A stretch of DNA of 10,159 bases, from NCBI GenBank assembly GCA_016286835.1, contig JAEEUD010000042.1, forward strand, positions 1-10,159, in the 5' to 3' direction. The notes under the pieces are model-generated. The model saw nothing but the letters and a program-made list of their open reading frames with translations, was not told the origin of the DNA and made no database searches. Shown here piece after piece: positions 5,947 to 10,159 of this stretch. Position 1 is the stretch's first letter. Each line of letters opens with the position of its first letter. The translations under genes and the position numbers were made by a program. This DNA is from Pyramidobacter sp. (GTDB taxonomy: Bacteria; Synergistota; Synergistia; Synergistales; Dethiosulfovibrionaceae).

Positions 5947-6531
5947 ATGGCAATCGTTGCTCGCTGGGAATGGAGAGTTTTCGGGAAAGGGAACTTCGGA
6001 GAGGCGGAGAAGATGATCCGCGCTCTGCCGATGGACTCCAACAAGAAGACGGACGAAGAGTACATCCTGTCGCGCAAGAGCGACGAGAACGTGAAGATCC
6101 GCTTTGACCTGATCGACGTCAAGTCCCTGCAGAATGTCAACGCAGACAATCTGGAGCAGTGGCTGCCGGTGCTCAAGACGGGCTTCCCGATCGCCGCGGA
6201 CAAGCTGGCGGAGCTGTTCAAGATCCTCAAGGTGGAGCTGCCCAAGCTGGAGCGCGCTGAGTACACGCACGATCAGTTTATCGACGAACTCGTGAAGACG
6301 AACCCCGACCTCGAGCTCGTGAAGGTAAAGAAGAACCGCGACATCTACAAGATCGACGGCACCACGGCCGAAGTTGCCGAGACCGAGTTCAACGGCGTGC
6401 CGTGGAGAACGATCTGCGTCGAGCACGAAGATCCGGCGCTGATCATGAAGGTGGTCGGCAAACTGGGCATGAAGGGCGAGCCCAACATGAACTACATTCA
6501 CGCGATGAAAAAATCGGTGGGGATGGAATAA
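5947..6531 (+). CDS. Cytoplasmic CYTH-like protein paired with Ppx/GppA
   Basis: A 194-residue protein without a signal peptide or membrane segment. I do not recognise a named family, but the order of features fits the CYTH / triphosphate tunnel fold. ARWEWRVFG (5-13) would be the first strand. EEYILSRKSDENVKIRFDL (37-55) would be the paired strands with Arg and Lys. KVKKNRDIYKI (126-136), AEVAETEF (141-148) and TICVEHED (155-162) would be the C-terminal Lys/Arg and Glu strands. Members hydrolyse or bind triphosphates, polyphosphate or nucleotides. The canonical N-terminal ExExK reads only as WEWR here, so activity may be changed. AAGGAGG (5931-5937) lies 9 nt before the ATG. One nucleotide separates its stop from the Ppx/GppA start, so the two are surely cotranscribed and probably act on related substrates. 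The gene is firm; CYTH is a motif-based inference at roughly even odds. Confidence 0.85.
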   Translation: MAIVARWEWRVFGKGNFGEAEKMIRALPMDSNKKTDEEYILSRKSDENVKIRFDLIDVKSLQNVNADNLEQWLPVLKTGFPIAADKLAELFKILKVELPKLERAEYTHDQFIDELVKTNPDLELVKVKKNRDIYKIDGTTAEVAETEFNGVPWRTICVEHEDPALIMKVVGKLGMKGEPNMNYIHAMKKSVGME

Positions 6532-6532
6532 A

Positions 6533-7453
6533 ATGGCGCGCAGAAAAGCAATCATCGACGTCGGCACGAACTCGATCAAGTTCTGCCTGGCGGAGGAGAC
6601 CGGCAACGGCTCCTACAACGTTCTGAAAGACGCCAACGACATTGCCCGTCTTGGCGAAGGTCTGAAGGAAACGGGACTGATCGGCCCCGAGCCGCTTGAG
6701 CGCAACGCCCAGTCGGTGGCGAATTTCGCCGCCGAGGCGAAGGCTGCGGGCGCGGACGAGGTCGTGGCTGTCGGCACGATGGCGCTGCGCACGGCGAAAA
6801 ATGCCGCGGCGTTCATCGCGCGCGTGAAGGAACTCTGCGGCGTGGAGCTGAAAGTGCTCTCCGGCGAAGAGGAAGCTCAGAATTCCTATGTGGCCGTGAT
6901 GTCCGGCATCCCGGGCGCGGTCGACGCCGATCTGGTGACGATGGATACCGGCGGCGGCAGCACCGAGTTCGTGTTCGGCACGGCGGGAAAGATCGTTCGC
7001 AAGTTCAGCCTGAACGTGGGCGCGGTGCGCTTCACGGAGAAGTATCTCTCACAGATGCCTGTGGCGCCTGAGAAGCTGGCCGAGGCGCAGACGGAGATCA
7101 AAAAGGAGCTGTCGGAAGGCGGCGTTTCCGGTCCGGTGAAGTTCCTCGTCGGCATGGGCGGCACGGTCACCAGCATGGCTTCCGTCAAGCATAAGATGGC
7201 GAAGTACGATCCCGACGTGATCCAGGGTTCGAAGCTGACGCTGGACGACATCAACGCCCAGATCGCCGATTACGCGGCGAAGACGCTCGATCAGCGCCGC
7301 GAGATCATCGGTCTCCAGCCCAAGCGTGCTGACGTGATCCTGGCCGGTGCCTGCATCGTCAGGGCGGTGATGGAGCTGACCGGCGTGTCCGAGCTGACGG
7401 TCAGCGACCGCGGCCTGCGGCACGGGCTGATGTACGAGCTGTTCAAGAAATAA
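6533..7453 (+). CDS. ppx: Ppx/GppA family phosphatase (exopolyphosphatase or pppGpp phosphohydrolase)
   Basis: A 306-residue cytoplasmic protein, the length of short single-module Ppx/GppA enzymes. It has the ASKHA-fold phosphate loops: IIDVGTNSIKF (7-17), VGTMALRTAKN (80-90), SGEEEA (110-115) holding the likely catalytic Glu, and DTGGGSTEF (138-146). NVGAVRFTEKYL (161-172), LVGMGGTVTSMA (205-216) and SDRGLRHGLMYELF (291-304) complete the pattern. It lacks the long C-terminal region of E. coli Ppx, so it resembles the Aquifex-type enzyme. The family cuts terminal phosphate from polyphosphate or from pppGpp; sequence alone cannot choose. The start is 1 nt after the stop of the CYTH-like gene. 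Its upstream GTGGGGAT is only a fair ribosome site, which suggests translational coupling. In 7454-7552, CCCGTT (7459-7464) and AACGGG (7492-7497) could pair, but no T-run follows, so termination there is unsure. Confidence 0.93.
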   Translation: MARRKAIIDVGTNSIKFCLAEETGNGSYNVLKDANDIARLGEGLKETGLIGPEPLERNAQSVANFAAEAKAAGADEVVAVGTMALRTAKNAAAFIARVKELCGVELKVLSGEEEAQNSYVAVMSGIPGAVDADLVTMDTGGGSTEFVFGTAGKIVRKFSLNVGAVRFTEKYLSQMPVAPEKLAEAQTEIKKELSEGGVSGPVKFLVGMGGTVTSMASVKHKMAKYDPDVIQGSKLTLDDINAQIADYAAKTLDQRREIIGLQPKRADVILAGACIVRAVMELTGVSELTVSDRGLRHGLMYELFKK

Positions 7454-7552
7454 AGGCTCCCGTTCTGATCCGAAAGAATACCCCGGGGAAAAACGGGCAA
7501 ATTTAAGGAAACAAACAGAAAAGCAATCCAAATAATAAGGAGGAGATCTGTA

Positions 7553-8515
7553 ATGAAGTTCCGTAAGAGTATTTCCGTGGTCCTGCTGGCCGGCGTCATG
7601 GCGTTGGGTGCGGCGTGCGCGTTCGCGGCTTATCCCGATCGTCCCATCCACGTTGTCAACTACGTGGCTCCGGGCGGCCTGATGGACGTGACCAGCCGCA
7701 AGTTCATCTCGATCGCGGCCAAGTACACCGACGCCACGTTCGTGGTCGAGAACGTGACCGGCGCGGGCGGCCTGGTCGGTCTCGGACATGTGCTCCAGCA
7801 GCCCGCCGACGGCTACACCGTTTTCGCCCCCACCACTGCGGTGGTGAACAAGGTCATCTCGTCGAAGAAGAGCGTTGACGAGCTGATCTGGAGCATGGAG
7901 TGGGTCGCGATGCTGATGCGCGATCCTGAGTGCATCATCGGCGCGGCCGAGGGCGAGTTCAACACCTTTGAAAAGGTCGTCGCCGACGCCAAGGCCAAGA
8001 ACGGCGCTCAGCTGTGGAGCGGTCCCGCTCCCGGCGGCAACGATCACGTGCTGGCTCTGAAGGTGTGGGACACCGTCGGCATCAAGGCCAAGTGGGTCCC
8101 CTACAAGAGCGGTCCTGAGGCGATGATGGGCACGCTCAGCGGTCAGAGCGTTGCGTACGTTGGCAACCCCGCCGACATGGCCGGACGTCCCGGCTACAAG
8201 ATCCTGGCCCTGTGCCGTGCCGAACGTCTGCCGCAGTTCCCCGATGCGCCCACGTTCAAGGAGCTGGGTTACGAAGGCCTTGACAACGAGATCATGTGGC
8301 GCGGCTTTGCCATCAAGAAGGGCGCTCCCGAAGAAGCCCTCGTCTGGTGGGAAGAGCTGAACAAGAAGGTCGCTGCCGATCCTGAGTGGAGAGAGTACCT
8401 TACTCGCGACGGCATCGAGCCCGTTGACTGGGGCCGTGATAAGTTCACCGAGCAGGTCAAGACTGACATCGTGACCGCGACGGACATGCTGCGCAAGGTG
8501 GGCATGCTCAAGTAA
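7553..8515 (+). CDS. tctC: Tripartite tricarboxylate transporter substrate-binding protein (TctC/Bug family)
   Basis: A 320-residue periplasmic binding protein of the usual length. The signal peptide runs to about AFA at 23-25 and the mature start AYPDRPIHVVN is typical of the Bug family. The substrate loop APGGLMDVTSR (39-49) replaces the common APGGxxD-x-x-AR form. A second ligand loop GPAPGGNDHV lies near 156-165, and YKSGPEAMMGTLSG near 184-197 is the usual C-lobe signature. It captures a carboxylate, or sometimes another small solute, and hands it to TctAB. AAGGAGG (7537-7543) lies 9 nt before the ATG. Cys22 lies near the cleavage site, but GAAC is a poor lipobox, so a soluble protein is favoured. 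It is followed by a strong terminator and then tctB and tctA. I saw no convincing promoter in the 99 nt upstream. The ligand cannot be read from the sequence. Confidence 0.93.
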   Translation: MKFRKSISVVLLAGVMALGAACAFAAYPDRPIHVVNYVAPGGLMDVTSRKFISIAAKYTDATFVVENVTGAGGLVGLGHVLQQPADGYTVFAPTTAVVNKVISSKKSVDELIWSMEWVAMLMRDPECIIGAAEGEFNTFEKVVADAKAKNGAQLWSGPAPGGNDHVLALKVWDTVGIKAKWVPYKSGPEAMMGTLSGQSVAYVGNPADMAGRPGYKILALCRAERLPQFPDAPTFKELGYEGLDNEIMWRGFAIKKGAPEEALVWWEELNKKVAADPEWREYLTRDGIEPVDWGRDKFTEQVKTDIVTATDMLRKVGMLK

Positions 8516-8555
8516 CGCGCCCGATCTTTCACATTAACGGGCAAAAGAGTCTGTC

Positions 8556-8590
8556 GGTCCCTGTTTCTCCGCGAAACAGGGACCTTTTTT
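8556..8590 (+). terminator. Intrinsic terminator between tctC and tctB
   Basis: GGTCCCTGTTTC (8556-8567) and GAAACAGGGACC (8573-8584) are perfect 12-nt arms with a 5-nt loop, followed at once by six T (8585-8590). It lies inside the transporter operon, 41 nt after the tctC stop and 19 nt before the tctB start. It probably stops most transcripts after tctC. Confidence 0.88.
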
Positions 8591-8609
8591 GAAAGTAGGT
8601 GTTCGAGAA

Positions 8610-9170
8610 ATGGAGGAGCTTGCTTCTTCCCTCAACAACATAAAAGGGCTCGCGACGATCGTCGGCGTGGGCGCGCTGCTGCTTGTCCTGGCGCTGTGCG
8701 TTTTCGCTGCCTGCGGCAAGAAGGACCGTCTTGGCCCTCTGGCGATGGCCTTCGTGATGATGGAGGTCGCGGCCGCGTTCCTGTTCCTGACGCAGGGGAT
8801 CGAGGACAACGAGTTCATGGAAAGCAGTCCGCGGCTCATGCCGTTGCTGTGGGGCATCCCGCTGCTGCTGGTTTCCGTTCTCCAACTGATCCGCGTCTGG
8901 CGCGCGCCTTCGATCAAGGCGCCGAAACACGGGCGGCTCGACAAGGTGTTCATCGTCTTCGTCGTGGTCTGCGCCGCCATCATGTCGTTCAAGACGCTGG
9001 GATTTTTCGTCAGCACCGGCGCGATGCTGGCCGTCCTGATGCTGGTCCTGGGCGAACGGCGTTTCCTGCTGATCGCGGGCATGAGCGCGGGGTGGATGCT
9101 GTTCACCTGGCTGGTGTTCAACAAACTGCTGCTGCTGGGACTTCCCGTCGGCACGCTGTTTGCGCGCTAG
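8610..9170 (+). CDS. tctB: Tripartite tricarboxylate transporter small membrane subunit (TctB family)
   Basis: A 186-residue inner-membrane protein. Hydrophobic segments lie near residues 13-35, 42-62, 76-96, 112-128, 130-147 and 152-178. The stretch LGPLAMAFVMMEVAAAFLF followed by SSPRLMPLLWGIPLLL (73-88) is the usual TctB opening. The first hydrophobic segment (13-35) therefore looks like an N-terminal addition to the roughly 140-150-residue family core. TctB is a poorly conserved partner of TctA in sodium- or proton-driven solute uptake. The ATG at 8610 is chosen because AGGTG (8597-8601) lies 8 nt upstream; an in-frame TTG at 8589 would begin inside the terminator T-run and is unlikely. 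The stop overlaps the AGGAGG of tctA, so the two are translated together. Assignment rests largely on position between tctC and tctA plus the membrane pattern. Confidence 0.88.
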   Translation: MEELASSLNNIKGLATIVGVGALLLVLALCVFAACGKKDRLGPLAMAFVMMEVAAAFLFLTQGIEDNEFMESSPRLMPLLWGIPLLLVSVLQLIRVWRAPSIKAPKHGRLDKVFIVFVVVCAAIMSFKTLGFFVSTGAMLAVLMLVLGERRFLLIAGMSAGWMLFTWLVFNKLLLLGLPVGTLFAR

Positions 9171-9183
9171 GAGGCGATTCATC

Positions 9184-10159
9184 ATGGAACTGTTCACTCA
9201 TCTCTGGGCGGGCTTGCAGAACCTGATCGGCATCAGACCTGTGCTGGTCGTGGTCGCGGGCGTCATCGTCGGCATCCTCGGAGGCGCCATGCCGGGCGTT
9301 TCGCCGTCCATGGCCGTGGCGATCCTGCTGCCGTTCACGTTCGGCATGTCGCCGACGATGGGCATGGTCATGCTGTGCGCCATCTATCTGGCCTCCAACT
9401 ACGGCGGCTCGATCACGGCGGTGATGATCAACACGCCGGGCACCCCTTCGGCCGTGGTCACGGCGTTCGACGGCTATCCGCTGGCGAAGAACGGACGCCC
9501 CGGCTACGGTCTGGGCGTGTCGCTTGTTGCCTCCGTCTGGGGCGGTTTCGTCGGCATCATCATCCTAATTTTGTTCTCCGCGCCGCTGGCGAAGGTGGCG
9601 CTGAAATTCTGGCCGGCTGAGTACTTCTCGCTGGCGCTGATGGGGCTTTCCACGGTTTCGTCCATGGCCGGAAAGCGCTGGGTGGAGTCGCTGATCGCGG
9701 TGCTGCTGGGACTGCTTCTGAACACGATCGGGCTGGATCACGTCAACGGTGTCAACCGCTTCACGTTCGACATCCTCAACATGTTCGACGGGTTCTCCTT
9801 CGTCCCCGCCCTGATCGGGCTGTTTGCTCTCAGCGAAGTCTTCCAGAACGTGGAAGAGAACGACTATTCGTCGTACAAGACCGTTACCGACAAGGTTTCC
9901 GTCTGGCCCTCCGTGCGCGAGTACCTGAGCCTGAAGTGGAGCATCCTGCGCTCCGGCGTGCTGGGGACGCTGATCGGAATCTTCCCCGGCGCGGGCGGCA
10001 CGATCGCCTCGTTCATCGCCTATGACATCGAAAAACGCCTCTCGAAGCATCCTGAGCAGTTCGGTCAGGGCGCTCTGGAGGGCGTGGCGGCGGCCGAGGC
10101 GTCGAACAGCTCGTCCGTCGGCGGTGCGCTGGTGCCGCTGCTGACGCTGGGCATCCCCG
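9184..10159 (+). CDS. tctA: Tripartite tricarboxylate transporter large membrane subunit (TctA), cut by window edge
   Basis: The first 325 residues of a membrane protein that is usually about 500 residues; the frame is still open at the right edge. Family motifs are in order: GGAMPGVSPSMAVAILLPFTF (33-53), NYGGSITAVMINTPGTPSA (72-90) followed by FDGYPLAKNGRPG, FPGAGGTIASFIAYDIEK near 264-281, and EGVAAAEASNSSSVGGALVP near 295-314 with LLTLGIP at the edge. TctA forms the solute channel, moving the ligand delivered by TctC with the help of TctB. AGGAGG (9169-9174) overlaps the tctB stop and lies 9 nt before the ATG, so tctB and tctA form one translational unit. Order tctC-tctB-tctA is the common one. 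Family assignment is firm; substrate is unknown. Confidence 0.95.
   Translation, partial: MELFTHLWAGLQNLIGIRPVLVVVAGVIVGILGGAMPGVSPSMAVAILLPFTFGMSPTMGMVMLCAIYLASNYGGSITAVMINTPGTPSAVVTAFDGYPLAKNGRPGYGLGVSLVASVWGGFVGIIILILFSAPLAKVALKFWPAEYFSLALMGLSTVSSMAGKRWVESLIAVLLGLLLNTIGLDHVNGVNRFTFDILNMFDGFSFVPALIGLFALSEVFQNVEENDYSSYKTVTDKVSVWPSVREYLSLKWSILRSGVLGTLIGIFPGAGGTIASFIAYDIEKRLSKHPEQFGQGALEGVAAAEASNSSSVGGALVPLLTLGIP

Noticed and set aside
5929..6606. Leftward open frame of 225 codons opposite the CYTH-like gene
   Set aside because: Antisense shadow; the rightward frame has the promoter, AAGGAGG site and coupling to ppx.
7459..7497. Possible hairpin CCCGTT/AACGGG after ppx
   Set aside because: Only 6 pairs with a 27-nt loop and no T-run afterwards, so it is not called a terminator.
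7049..8047. Leftward open frame of 332 codons opposite ppx and tctC
   Set aside because: It spans the ends of two well-supported genes and their spacer, and its product shows no family motif.
8529..9197. Two overlapping leftward open frames opposite tctB
   Set aside because: Their products are rich in Gln, His and Arg without motifs, while the rightward frame is a membrane protein in the expected tctC-tctB-tctA order.

Overview
The window looks like a chromosomal segment of an anaerobic, amino-acid-using bacterium with strong AGGAGG ribosome binding sites. The gene types (a family III CoA-transferase with a thiolase, a DAACS symporter, a tripartite tricarboxylate transporter) and the GC-rich coding with AT-rich spacers would fit a Synergistota-like gut or oral fermenter. 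That placement is inference from gene content and style only, and no marker gene is present to prove it.

Left part (1-3073): a leftward two-gene unit encodes a family III (CaiB/BaiF, FldA/HadA-like) acyl-CoA transferase and, overlapping it by 8 nt, the N-terminal 236 residues of a thiolase cut by the window edge. A LysR-type regulator is transcribed divergently from a 193-nt AT-rich spacer holding a perfect 10+10 inverted repeat, a good candidate operator. The likely job is CoA-ester chemistry on a carboxylic acid, controlled by the regulator.

Middle (3121-4561): a dicarboxylate/amino acid:cation symporter has its own perfect -35/-10 promoter, a small dyad at the start of the transcript, and a terminator. 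A second, bidirectional terminator follows and separates it from the convergent gene on its right.

Centre (4658-7453): a leftward secreted protein and a rightward cytoplasmic protein diverge from a 380-nt spacer with a convincing promoter on each strand. Both carry sequence patterns suggestive of the CYTH / triphosphate tunnel fold. The rightward gene is followed after 1 nt by a Ppx/GppA phosphatase. Together they look like a small polyphosphate or nucleotide-triphosphate handling locus. The CYTH assignment is my reading of motifs, not a search result, and is the least ordinary part of the window.

Right part (7553-10159): a tripartite tricarboxylate transporter operon in the order tctC, tctB, tctA encodes a periplasmic binding protein, a small membrane subunit with an extra N-terminal hydrophobic segment, and a large membrane subunit cut at the right edge. 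A strong terminator between tctC and tctB probably sets a high binding protein to permease ratio.

No RNA genes, insertion sequences, CRISPR arrays or phage genes were seen.
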